This document shows, one piece after another, positions 24,538 to 32,902 of a stretch of DNA of 64,000 nucleotides. The position numbers and the translations under genes were made by a program. Position 1 is the stretch's first letter. Each line of letters starts with the position of its first letter. The stretch spans positions 186,001-250,000 of the forward strand of contig JAXMBH010000001.1 of NCBI GenBank assembly GCA_046349975.1, in the 5' to 3' direction. Source of the DNA: JABDGM01 sp046349975. Lineage in GTDB: Bacteria; Planctomycetota; Planctomycetia; Pirellulales; Lacipirellulaceae. The notes below the pieces were generated by a model. That model searched no databases and was not told the origin of the DNA. It saw only the letters and a program-made list of their open reading frames with translations.

Positions 24538-26760
24538 ATGAGCGAAGATTCCGCGCAGCTTGAAGAGCGTGCCGTTCGCATGGCGGTGAACCGGCGGCAG
24601 GCGGGCCGCTTGTGGCGGCTGGTGCTGAAGGAGCTGCGCGAGATTCTGCGCGATCGGCGGACGATCGTCACGCTGGTGGTGATGCCGCTGTTGATTTACC
24701 CGCTGTTGGCGGTCGTGTTTCAGCGGTTTTTGTTCACATCGCTAGCACCGACGGAAGAGCCGTCGTACGTAATTGGCGTCGACTCGGTGCTCGGTCAGAA
24801 GTTGCTGTTGCAGCAGTTGCAGATGGGCGAGTCGGGCATGTCGGAGCGAGAGCGGCACCCGCAGGAGAAGATTGACGAGTCGGCGAAAGATCCGGCGGCG
24901 AAGGCGCGGGCGATGCTGCGGCGCAGAGGCGAGCCGCTGAAGGAGCCGGAGGTTACGATCGTTGCGTACCCGGACGAGAACTTGGATCGGCATGTGGCGG
25001 ATTCGTCGCTGCATTTGGCGGTGGTGCATCGGCGCGAGCGGACGAGTGAAGACAAGAAGGGACTGCAGACGCCGCTGGTATGGGAGTTAATCTATCGTGC
25101 CGGGTCGCCGACAAGCGAAGCGGCGTTGCACTTCGTCGAGTCGCGGTTGCACGCGTTTAATCGAGTTGGGTTGGATCAGCAGTTGAAGGAATTGGGAGTT
25201 GCCGCAGCGTTGCCGGCGGCGACGGAGCGGCAGCCGATCAATTTTTCGGGAGCGCCGACGTTCTCGCTGGCGGCGCTCATCCCGCTGATTTTGGTGCTCA
25301 TGACCGTGACAGGGGCCGTGTACCCGGCGATCGATCTCACGGCTGGCGAACGCGAGCGCGGCACGTTGGAGACGCTGATTGCGGCGCCGGTGCCGCGGCT
25401 GGGATTGTTGCTGGCCAAGTATGTGGCGGTGCTTGTCGTCGCGCTGTTGACTGCCGTGGTGAATCTCACCGGGATGACGATCACGGCGCACAGCACCGGG
25501 CTGGCGGCGAGTTTGTTCGGCGGCGGCATGACGTTCGGCCTCGTGCTGGAAGTGCTGCTCTTGCTCGCGCTGTTTGCGGCGTTTTTTTCGGCCATCCTGC
25601 TGGCGCTCACGAGTTATGCCCGCAGTTTCAAAGAGGCGCAGGCGTACATCATTCCGCTGATGCTGATGTGCCTCGTGCCGGGGATTGTGTGTTTGATTCC
25701 GAGCTTGGAGTTCGCCGGCTGGATGGCGGTGACGCCACTGATCAACATTGTGATGCTCACGCGCGACCTGTTGGAGGGGAGCGTGAAACCAGCGCTCGCG
25801 GCGGCGGCGGTTTGTTCCACGGTATTCTATATTGGCGCCGCGATCGCGCTGGCGGCTCGCATCTTTGGCACGGATGCCATTTTGTATGGTAGCCCGGCGA
25901 CTTGGTCCGATTTGGTGCGGCGACCGAGCGAGCCGCAGCAAGCGGTGACGCTGCCCGCGGCGATGCTCGGATTGGCGCTGATGTTTCCAGCATATTTCGT
26001 GCTCGCGAACAACTTGGCGCGGTCGCCGGAGTTGTTGATGGATCGGCGGCTGGCGGTGATTGCGATCATCACGGCGGCCGTGTTTGGCGGCATACCGCTG
26101 GCAATTGCGACGGTTGCCCGCGTGAAGAAGAGCGGCTTGGGATTGAACGTGGCGAGTTGGCTGGCGTTTGTGGGGGCGGCCATACTGGGGTTGTCGCTAT
26201 GGCCGGCGGCGCACGAGATTTATCTGCTGAGTGCGACGCTGGGAATGACATCAATCGATGCGGCGAAGTTTGTTGCCGTGGAATCGATTGTCGACCAATT
26301 CCGCGCGCAGCCGTTGTGGCTGATATTGGTGACGATGGCGGTTGTGCCAGCCGTGTGCGAGGAATTTTGTTTCCGCGGGTTTGTGTTTGGGGCGCTGCGG
26401 GCGCGGATGAACGGCGTGTGGGCCGTGGTGATTTCGGCGCTATTGTTCGGCGTGTTTCACGAAGTGCTGACGGCGGGGCGGTTGATGCCGAGCACATTCT
26501 TGGGGCTGGTGCTCGGGTTCGTGCGGTTGCGGTCGGGCAGTATTTGGCCGGGGATTGTGTTGCACGTGTTGCACAACGGGTTTTTGCTCACGATCAGTTG
26601 CTATCGCGATGAGTTGATGGCGCGGGGGTGGGATTTTGCGGAGGCGTCGCATTTGCCCCCGATGTGGCATGCGGCGGCGCTGGTTGCGGTGATAGTAGGG
26701 GGGGCATTGTTGATGTCGGTGAAGGTGCCGACGAGTTCAAGCGAGGCGTCATCGGGATAG
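24538..26760 (+). CDS. ABC-2 permease (NatB-type) fused to a CPBP/CAAX-type protease domain
   Basis: 740 aa; the ATG at 24538 is 1 bp after the natA-like stop. The N-terminal half is ABC-2 permease: TM near 45-65, a long extracytoplasmic loop, then a TM block starting FSLAALIPLILVLMTVTG with the GERERGTLETL signature. After about residue 560 more TM helices lead to a CPBP domain: CEEFCFRG (Glu608, Glu609, Arg613), FGVFHE (His641) and HVLHN (His676). CPBP proteins are membrane metalloproteases of the Rce1/Abi type. The fusion suggests a processing step coupled to export of a peptide or lipid-modified substrate. Confidence 0.9.
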   Translation: MSEDSAQLEERAVRMAVNRRQAGRLWRLVLKELREILRDRRTIVTLVVMPLLIYPLLAVVFQRFLFTSLAPTEEPSYVIGVDSVLGQKLLLQQLQMGESGMSERERHPQEKIDESAKDPAAKARAMLRRRGEPLKEPEVTIVAYPDENLDRHVADSSLHLAVVHRRERTSEDKKGLQTPLVWELIYRAGSPTSEAALHFVESRLHAFNRVGLDQQLKELGVAAALPAATERQPINFSGAPTFSLAALIPLILVLMTVTGAVYPAIDLTAGERERGTLETLIAAPVPRLGLLLAKYVAVLVVALLTAVVNLTGMTITAHSTGLAASLFGGGMTFGLVLEVLLLLALFAAFFSAILLALTSYARSFKEAQAYIIPLMLMCLVPGIVCLIPSLEFAGWMAVTPLINIVMLTRDLLEGSVKPALAAAAVCSTVFYIGAAIALAARIFGTDAILYGSPATWSDLVRRPSEPQQAVTLPAAMLGLALMFPAYFVLANNLARSPELLMDRRLAVIAIITAAVFGGIPLAIATVARVKKSGLGLNVASWLAFVGAAILGLSLWPAAHEIYLLSATLGMTSIDAAKFVAVESIVDQFRAQPLWLILVTMAVVPAVCEEFCFRGFVFGALRARMNGVWAVVISALLFGVFHEVLTAGRLMPSTFLGLVLGFVRLRSGSIWPGIVLHVLHNGFLLTISCYRDELMARGWDFAEASHLPPMWHAAALVAVIVGGALLMSVKVPTSSSEASSG

Positions 26761-26790
26761 TGGTCGTGGGCCGAAGCCTTGGCAGCGAAA

Positions 26791-26891
26791 AGCCCGTGAA
26801 CGGGGCTAAAAACCATCAACGGCTGGACCAGAACCCGTCGTAAACGACGGGCCTAATATCGCTGGCGCGAGGAAGGGCGGTGAACCGCCCT
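26791..26891. repeat. Three short hairpins at a convergent junction
   Basis: The hairpins are AGCCC/GGGCT (26791-26807), CCCGTCG-TAAA-CGACGGG (26834-26851) and AGGGCGG-TGAA-CCGCCCT (26874-26891). They lie between convergent genes ending at 26760 and 26926 and could act as a bidirectional terminator. Confidence 0.65.
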
Positions 26892-26925
26892 CGTTGCGAC
26901 CGCTTGCAGAATTGCCGTCCGACCA

Positions 26926-28044
26926 TCACACATCGGTGGGCAGTTTGCGGATCGTGCCGGGTTTCACGGCTTCGCCGCGTTCGGCGCTGGCGACGGCGGC
27001 GTAGCAGAGGGCGAGGCTCGCCAGGTTGTTTCGCGCGTTGTGCGAGGGTTCGCGGCCTTCGGCAATGGCCGAGAGGAGCTCGGCCATCGTGCCGTGGAAA
27101 CCGTCGGGAAACCACGCGCCTTTGAGTCGTGGTCGCGCGATGCCGGAGGCGGTGGTGAGTTCGACTCGCTGATGTTCGGTGCTGGGGCCGACGCTGCGGA
27201 TCGCGCCTTCGCTGCCGACGAGGAACGTGCGGTCCATGTGGTCGAAGCGTGTGGCGCCGTCGAAGATCAGCGTCACTTGTGTCGATTCGTATTCGATGAT
27301 CGTTTGCGCGAGCAGCGCGGGTTGGATTTGTTGCGTCGCGGAGCGGGCCATCGAGGCGAAGATGCGCCGGGGCTGGGCGCTCTGCATAATGGTTTGCACG
27401 AAGTCGAACCAGTGGATGCCGAAGTCGTACAAAATAAGGTGGCGGACCGATTCGAACGGCGTGCCTTTCACCCAACTGTGGTCCCAGTGCACATCGCAGT
27501 GAACGGCGTCGATCGAGCCGAGCAGGCCGGCGCGGACGGCTTCGCGAATGTAGCTGAAATGCGGCGCCCAGCGGGCATTTTGATTCACGGCGAGGCGGAC
27601 GCCCATTTCGTCGGCAAGGTCGGCGAGCCGCTGGCCGACATCGAGATCGAGGACGAACGGCTTTTGGCTGAGCACGTGTTTGCGGGCACGTAGTGCGGCT
27701 TCGATCAGCGGCGGACGCTCGGGCGGGTGCGTCGTGATATCGATCACTTCGACATCGTCGCGCGAGAGCACTTCGTGGATGCTGTCGGTCGCGGTGGCAT
27801 CGGGGAAGAACTCGTCGCGACGTTGTTGTGCGCGTTCGAGCAGCATGTCGCACAGCGCGACGACGCGGTAGTTCGCTTCTTTGTACGCGCGGAGGTGCCA
27901 CTTCGTGATGCCGCCGCAGCCGATGAGTGCGATGCCAGGGCGAAAGCGTTTGGGGTCGCGCGGGCGATAGGGCAGGGCGGGCGCCGGGATAATCGGGAGG
28001 CGGGGCGTAGCGGGTTTGGCTTGTTTCTCGGTGGTCGATGACAT
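26926..28044 (-). CDS. Gfo/Idh/MocA-family oxidoreductase
   Basis: 372 aa. The Rossmann start is GIALIGCGGITKWHL (about 37-51); the usual EKP is replaced by SQKPF; the C-terminal half (from about 165) is the family alpha/beta domain with DFGIHWFDF. These NAD(P)-dependent enzymes oxidise or reduce sugars, inositols or related compounds. The family is heavily expanded in planctomycetes. No signal peptide, so cytoplasmic. It stands alone; substrate unknown. Confidence 0.92.
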   Translation of the reverse strand: MSSTTEKQAKPATPRLPIIPAPALPYRPRDPKRFRPGIALIGCGGITKWHLRAYKEANYRVVALCDMLLERAQQRRDEFFPDATATDSIHEVLSRDDVEVIDITTHPPERPPLIEAALRARKHVLSQKPFVLDLDVGQRLADLADEMGVRLAVNQNARWAPHFSYIREAVRAGLLGSIDAVHCDVHWDHSWVKGTPFESVRHLILYDFGIHWFDFVQTIMQSAQPRRIFASMARSATQQIQPALLAQTIIEYESTQVTLIFDGATRFDHMDRTFLVGSEGAIRSVGPSTEHQRVELTTASGIARPRLKGAWFPDGFHGTMAELLSAIAEGREPSHNARNNLASLALCYAAVASAERGEAVKPGTIRKLPTDV

Positions 28045-28193
28045 CGCGGCGGGTGCGGTTGCAAATCTCGGTTTGATCGGTAACGATTATGGGTTGCACG
28101 CGACGGGCGTGCCCAGATATCTATATCACGCCGCGGCGTGACGAATGATCCTAATCGTCATTCAATTTTTAAGCCACCACCTAGAAAAAGCAC

Positions 28194-28580
28194 ATGGCAA
28201 AAGATAGCGAACCGAAGTCGGGCAAACGGATTCTATTGGTCGATGACGATGCGGAAATTATCGAATCCCTGCGGCTGGCCCTGGAAGCGAACGGCTACAA
28301 CGTGCTGGTGGCCCGCGACGGCAACCAAGGCTTGGCATTGTCGGAACGCGAGAACCCGGACCTTGTGATTCTCGATATGATGATGCCGAAGCGGAGCGGG
28401 TTTTTGGTGCTCGAGAAGATGCGCCGCACGCGCGAAACGCCGATGCGCGTGATCATGATCACGGCTAACGAAGGCACCCGGCATAAGGCGTACGCCGAGA
28501 TGCTCGGCGTGGATGATTACATTCGGAAGCCATTTCCGATGGACCGGCTGATTGAGAGTGTGCAGCGGTTGATTGGGTAG
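28194..28580 (+). CDS. Single-domain response regulator (CheY-like)
   Basis: 128 aa, one receiver domain and no output domain. The acidic pair lies in ILLVDDDAE (13-21), phospho-acceptor Asp61 in LVILDMMMPKRSG, Thr in MIITA-like VIMITANE, and Lys in IRKPFP. Such stand-alone receivers relay phosphate or control a partner by binding. No histidine kinase lies nearby. A 14-bp tandem repeat starts 3 bp after the stop. Confidence 0.93.
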   Translation: MAKDSEPKSGKRILLVDDDAEIIESLRLALEANGYNVLVARDGNQGLALSERENPDLVILDMMMPKRSGFLVLEKMRRTRETPMRVIMITANEGTRHKAYAEMLGVDDYIRKPFPMDRLIESVQRLIG

Positions 28581-28582
28581 CG

Positions 28583-28664
28583 GGGAGCAGGGAGCGTGGA
28601 GCAGGGAGCGTGGAGCAGGGAGCGTGGAGCAGGGAGCGTGGAGCAGGGAGCGTGGAGCAGAGAG
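28583..28664. repeat. 14-bp tandem repeat (minisatellite)
   Basis: Five full units AGCAGGGAGCGTGG start at 28586, 28600, 28614, 28628 and 28642, with partial units at both ends. The copies are identical, so the expansion is recent or the copy number unstable. It lies directly after the response regulator gene. Confidence 0.93.
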
Positions 28665-28807
28665 TCTGAAATGTCTGATATCTGCTGCTTCATGTTTCCG
28701 ATATCAAGGCACGCTCCTCGGAACTGAATTTTTGCGAATTCAGCGACGTTGTGGCGGCAAGTGCTGCTGATTTGGTGAATCGAACTTTTGTAACTGGGGA
28801 ACGCATC

Positions 28808-30181
28808 ATGCGAAATGTCGCCGTCGTGTTGTTGTTTGCCGCGTTTGTATGTGTCGTCGCGACGGCGCCAGTGCTGGGACAAGCGAAGGAGGCAGCGCAG
28901 GCGGGCGGGAACGGGAAGTCCGAGCAGGCAGAGAAGGTGCTGCGGCAGATGGCGGACTATCTCGGCAAACTGCCGGCATTTTCTTGTAAGGCCGAGTCGA
29001 TGATCAACGTTACGTCGAACGGTCAGGATGAGAAAGTCAACACGAAGATGACGATTCGGCTGGAGCGGCCCAACAAGCTAGCGATGATTGTCGACGACGG
29101 GGCCATGGGGCTCACGGTGGTGAGCGACGGCAAGCAACTAACGCAGTACCTGCCGATGACGAAGCTCTACGCCGTGAAGGAGGTGCCGGCAACGTACGCG
29201 GAGATGACCGAGATCGGTCAGCCGGTTTCGCTGACGATGATCGGCATGGCGGGGGCGCTCGTGCCGTCGAATCCGGAGGAGTTCTATAAGAACTTGATGA
29301 GCGAGGTTACGGAGTCGAAATATTTGGGCCAGGAGAAGGTGGGCGACGTAGAGTGCCATCATCTGCAATTTGTGCGGAAGGATTTTGATTGGGAAGTGTG
29401 GATCGAAGCCGGCGAGCGGCCGGTGCCGCTCAAGGTGAAGCCGGATTTAACGAAGCAGATGGCCGAAGAGGGAGCAGGGCAACTGAAGTTTGATTTCACG
29501 GTCACGCTTTCGGATTGGAACGTGGCCCCGAAGTTTACGCCGGACGACTTCACATTCACGCCGCCGGGCGATGCGCAAGAAGCCGATTCGGTGATTCCCG
29601 AGGAACCACCGCACGCACTGCTGGGCCAGGCGGCTCCACCCTTCACGACGACGGATTTGGAGGGCAAGCCGGTCGAATTGAAGAAGTATCTTGGCAAGAA
29701 CGTGGTGTTGCTCGACTTCTGGGCCACGTGGTGTGGTCCGTGCGTGGCCGCGATGCCGCTGGTTGATGAAGTGGCGAATAAATATAAGGAGAAGGGACTC
29801 GTCTTCTACGCCGTGAACGCGGGCGAGGAGCCGGATGCGATCAAACAGTTTTTGAATGAAAGCAAGCTGTCGCCGCCGGTGGCCCTCGACCAGAAGGGCG
29901 AGATTGGGAGTTCGTACGGCGTGCGCGGGATTCCGCAGACGCTCTTGATTGGCAAAGACGGCAAGGTGCAGGTCGTGCACGTGGGCTTTGGGCCGGATAC
30001 GGCGACGGAACTCGGCAATGAGGTGGAGGCGTTGCTCGCGGGCAAGGATCTGGCTGGAGAGGTATTGGCGAAAGCGGAGGCGGCGAAGAAGAAGCGGGAG
30101 GCACGGAAGGCGGCGAATGCCGCGAAGTTAAAGAATGACGCGGCGAAGGTGGGTGACGAAGGAAAGTCCGGCGCGAAGTAG
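28808..30181 (+). CDS. Exported lipoprotein-sorting-like domain fused to TlpA-type thioredoxin
   Basis: 457 aa from the ATG at 28808 (GGGGAA upstream); a longer GTG start at 28751 is unlikely. It has a signal peptide of about 24 residues. Residues about 40-250 form a DUF2092/LolA-like sheet (KMTIRLERPNKLAMIVDDGA, FVRKDFDWEVWIEAGE), and about 268-420 a TlpA/ResA domain with FWATWCGPCVAAMP (Cys309 and Cys312) and GIPQTLLIGKDG. The tail is Lys/Ala-rich. It probably reduces thiols outside the cytoplasm and may bind a lipid-like ligand. It is convergent with the next gene across a repeat array. Confidence 0.88.
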   Translation: MRNVAVVLLFAAFVCVVATAPVLGQAKEAAQAGGNGKSEQAEKVLRQMADYLGKLPAFSCKAESMINVTSNGQDEKVNTKMTIRLERPNKLAMIVDDGAMGLTVVSDGKQLTQYLPMTKLYAVKEVPATYAEMTEIGQPVSLTMIGMAGALVPSNPEEFYKNLMSEVTESKYLGQEKVGDVECHHLQFVRKDFDWEVWIEAGERPVPLKVKPDLTKQMAEEGAGQLKFDFTVTLSDWNVAPKFTPDDFTFTPPGDAQEADSVIPEEPPHALLGQAAPPFTTTDLEGKPVELKKYLGKNVVLLDFWATWCGPCVAAMPLVDEVANKYKEKGLVFYAVNAGEEPDAIKQFLNESKLSPPVALDQKGEIGSSYGVRGIPQTLLIGKDGKVQVVHVGFGPDTATELGNEVEALLAGKDLAGEVLAKAEAAKKKREARKAANAAKLKNDAAKVGDEGKSGAK

Positions 30182-30784
30182 TCGTGCCGTGCTTCGTGTG
30201 CGGCAGTGGTTGGTGGCAGTTCGCTGGGGGCTCGCCTGCGGCTCGACCCCAGGCACCCCGCGCGTGTGTCACCAAGGTTGGTGGCGGTTCGTTGGGGGCT
30301 CGCCTACGGCTCGACCCCAGGCACCCCGCTCAGTGTGTCACCAAGGTTAGTGGCAGTTCGCTGGGGGCTCGCCTACGGCTCGACCCCAGGCACCCCGCGC
30401 TCAGTGCGTCACCAACGTTAGTGGCGGTTCGCTGGGGGCTCGCCTGCGGCTCGACCCAGGCAAGCCGCGCTCAGTGTGTCACCAACGTTAGTGGCAGTTC
30501 GCTGGGGGCTCGCCTGCGGCTCGACCCCAGGCACCCCGCGCAAGTGCTTGGTGTGTCACCAAGGTTAGTGGTAGTTCACTGGGGGCTCGCCTGCGGCTCG
30601 ATCCCAGGCAACCCGCGCTCAGTGTGTCACCAAGATTAGTGGCGGTTCGCTGGGGGCTCGCCTACGGCTCGACCCCAGGCACCCCGCGCAAGTGCTCAGT
30701 GTGTCACCAAGGTTGGTGGCAGTTCACTGAGGGCTCGCTGCGCTCGACCCCAGGCACCCCGCGCAGGGGCTTGGCTAACACTGG
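30182..30784. other. Convergent intergenic region, 603 bp, almost all repeat
   Basis: Between the convergent thioredoxin-fusion and 247-aa genes. Apart from the array it holds nothing; frames through it are repeat-encoded and rejected. Confidence 0.7.
30205..30770. repeat. Tandem array of about 70-bp units, eight copies
   Basis: Eight palindromic cores (CTGGGG...TCG...CGA...CCCCAG) start at about 30224, 30292, 30360, 30433, 30503, 30578, 30650 and 30727. They are separated by linkers containing GTGTCACCAAGGTTAGTGG. Units vary by a few substitutions and unit length from 68 to 76 bp. No protospacer-like variable spacers occur, so this is not a CRISPR. An isolated core copy lies at 23717. Confidence 0.9.
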
Positions 30785-31528
30785 TTACTCTAGTGCGATG
30801 GCGCGGGCGAGGGGTTGGAGGACGCCGTCGACGACGTAGCCATCGACTACCTCGCGGCAGATGCGCGCCAAGCGGTCGATTACTTCGATGTAGGATGTGT
30901 CGGGCGCGAGGCTGCCGTATTGGCGAGCCGTTACGTACACGCTGACCTGCTCGTCTTGGAACTCGCCGGTGCGAATCTGGTAGGCGTTCGTGCGCGTTTC
31001 GACATTCACGCGGCATTGCGTGCGGCAGTCGTCGTCGAGCGCGAAGGTGAGCGCTGGTTCATTGCTGATGAACGACGTGCCGCTCATCGACGAGAGCTTT
31101 TCGAAGGCGGGGCACACGCCGAGCGCTTCGGCGATTAGTTGGTTCTGGTTGCCGCGGTACGTGAAATCAAAGCCCATCATGAGGTCGATCGCTTCGCAAT
31201 CGAGCCGGCTGAGCGTGAGGCCGTACGGCGCGAGCTCCAGCACGTGGCGGTGTTGTGCGACGGCGATGTCGAACGAGTCGGGGTTCACGAAGCCGCTGCA
31301 GATGCGGCGGGCTTCGACCGAGCACCAGCGGTAGCTGCCGCGGTCCTTGTCGGCTTCCAGCACGAAGTCGCCTTTGTCGCGGGCGTAGAAGTTCCGCATG
31401 TCGGGGAACTTCTTCTGCATCTGTTCGAAGTAGTGGAGGATCGCTTCGCGATTGCCCGTTAGCTCCATTTCGGTGCTCAGGTTCATGCTTACGTAATAAT
31501 CGTCAGCAAGGGCATGATAGGAACTCAT
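30785..31528 (-). CDS. Conserved planctomycete-type protein, unknown function
   Basis: 247 aa. The ATG at 31528 is preferred; one 12 nt upstream directly touches GAGGA, leaving no spacer. It begins MSSYHALADDYYVSMNLSTE and contains FYARDKGDFVLEADKDRGSY, FDFTYRGNQNQLIAEALGV and DDCRTQCRVNVETRT. I recall close relatives as a conserved hypothetical family in planctomycetes. It has no signal peptide or TM segment; function unknown. Confidence 0.85.
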   Translation of the reverse strand: MSSYHALADDYYVSMNLSTEMELTGNREAILHYFEQMQKKFPDMRNFYARDKGDFVLEADKDRGSYRWCSVEARRICSGFVNPDSFDIAVAQHRHVLELAPYGLTLSRLDCEAIDLMMGFDFTYRGNQNQLIAEALGVCPAFEKLSSMSGTSFISNEPALTFALDDDCRTQCRVNVETRTNAYQIRTGEFQDEQVSVYVTARQYGSLAPDTSYIEVIDRLARICREVVDGYVVDGVLQPLARAIALE

Positions 31529-31676
31529 CGGATGCGTCATTCCTCGAGGAGATGGCTGCGAAACAATAATACGGGCGCTCCACCCTCGACGCCGTCTGGC
31601 TCAAGTATAAAATGACGGCGTCGGCGCTGTCAAAGCTTTGGCCGTTGCCGCACCATTCTTCCAGGAGGGCGATTTC

Positions 31677-32312
31677 ATGCTGACGACGACGATCCGGGCC
31701 GACCAAACTTCGGCAGAATCGACAGGGACCAACGAATTCGACCACGCTGCTGATCGCACGTGCATCGCCTCGTTTTTGACGGAGCTGGGTTGGATGGCCG
31801 TAGCGTGGCGCGACGATGTGCTCGTCGGCAATTCGTTCGGGCATGCGTCGCGGCGTGCGGCCGAACTCGTGATCGCATGTACGCCGGGGCTGCCTGAGGC
31901 ATTTTGCCGGTTCGACGTGGAAAATCAAGCAGACGAATTGCCGGCTTGGGTGGCCGATTTGATCGACCGGCTGGAGCGGTTCGCGATCGGCGAGCCGGTG
32001 GAGTTTGCCAACGTGCCGGTGGCGCAGGATCATTTGACGCCATTCGGTCGGAAGGTCGCGGCCGCTTGCCGGCGGATCACCTGGGGCCAGAGCCGCACGT
32101 ACGGCGAGCTGGCGATCGAGTGCGGCTCGTCGGGGGCGGCGCGGGCGGTGGGAAGCGTCATGGCCAAAAATCGTTACCCGCTGATCGTGCCGTGCCATCG
32201 CGTGCTAGCGGCTGGCGGGGCGCTGGGCGGCTATTCGGCGCCGGAGGGCCTCAAGATGAAGCGGCGGCTGTTGGAGATGGAGAGCTCAAGCTGGCCGCGG
32301 CGGGCGAAGTGA
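31677..32312 (+). CDS. ogt: Methylated-DNA-protein cysteine S-methyltransferase
   Basis: 211 aa. The ATG at 31677 follows AGGAGGG (31663-31669) with 7-nt spacing, so the 13-codon longer start is rejected. Active site IVPCHRVL has acceptor Cys173; helix-turn-helix TWGQSRTYGELA and the AARAVGSVMAKNRYP stretch are the family core. It repairs O6-alkylguanine by suicide transfer. The N-terminal domain (about 27-115) is variable. Confidence 0.94.
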   Translation: MLTTTIRADQTSAESTGTNEFDHAADRTCIASFLTELGWMAVAWRDDVLVGNSFGHASRRAAELVIACTPGLPEAFCRFDVENQADELPAWVADLIDRLERFAIGEPVEFANVPVAQDHLTPFGRKVAAACRRITWGQSRTYGELAIECGSSGAARAVGSVMAKNRYPLIVPCHRVLAAGGALGGYSAPEGLKMKRRLLEMESSSWPRRAK

Positions 32313-32355
32313 GTGGAGTATTGGCTTTGTCCATTGATCTATCTGCGAGCAACTA

Positions 32356-32589
32356 ATGAATCCCAACATCGACCAATTCATTGATTCAGCTTTGGCTCTG
32401 CCAGATGGGGAGCGGCTTGAGCTTGTGGAAGCGGTGTTGGCGTCACTAAGACCCGAAGATCGGCCGCCATTTGACGAAGCGTGGCGCCCTGTCATCGAAC
32501 GACGCAGCCAGGAATTGCTCACCGGCGACGTTATTGGTGTGCCGTGGTCGGAAGTAAAGCGGCGCGGCCAGGAGCAGCAGCGTGGTTGA
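32356..32589 (+). CDS. Antitoxin of addiction-module family (TIGR02574-like)
   Basis: 77 aa. ALALPDGERLELVEAVLASL is the typical helical start and the C-terminal half (WRPVIERRSQELLTGDVIGV, then PWSEVKRR) matches the putative addiction-module component family. Its last 8 nt overlap the toxin gene. It should bind and neutralise the ParE/RelE-like toxin and repress the operon. Confidence 0.9.
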   Translation: MNPNIDQFIDSALALPDGERLELVEAVLASLRPEDRPPFDEAWRPVIERRSQELLTGDVIGVPWSEVKRRGQEQQRG

Positions 32590-32875
32590 GCTGCTGTTTC
32601 ATCCCGAAGCCGAAGCGGAGTATCTGGACGCTATACGCTGGTATTGGGACAGAAGCCCGAACGCGGCGAGGAACTTCGAAACGCAGGTGGCAGCCGTTCT
32701 CAGCAAAGTACTTGCCGAACCCGGCATGTTCGCCAAGTACGACGACGTGCACCACTTCGCGGTCGTCCGGCGATTTCCATACAGCGTTGTCTACCGCACG
32801 CTTCCGGATCGCGTATTTGTGATTGCCGTCGCGCATTCAAGTCGAAAGCCCGCATATTGGGAAGATCGTGAGTAG
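32582..32875 (+). CDS. RelE/ParE-family toxin
   Basis: 97 aa, GTG start overlapping the antitoxin by 8 nt. LLFHPEAEAEYLDAIRWYWD starts the ParE/RelE fold, followed by VVRRFPYSVVYRTLPDRVFV and AVAHSSRKPAYW. It either cleaves ribosome-bound mRNA (RelE) or poisons gyrase (ParE); sequence alone does not decide. Confidence 0.92.
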   Translation: MVELLFHPEAEAEYLDAIRWYWDRSPNAARNFETQVAAVLSKVLAEPGMFAKYDDVHHFAVVRRFPYSVVYRTLPDRVFVIAVAHSSRKPAYWEDRE

Positions 32876-32902
32876 CCTTTCGGTCGGCGCGCCAACCAAA
32901 TG

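Noticed and set aside
30184..30639. A 151-codon frame through the 70-bp array
   Set aside because: The product is just the repeat unit translated; no ribosome site, no conservation expected.
30205..30770. CRISPR array
   Set aside because: Linkers are conserved rather than unique, units are about 70 bp, and no cas gene is near.
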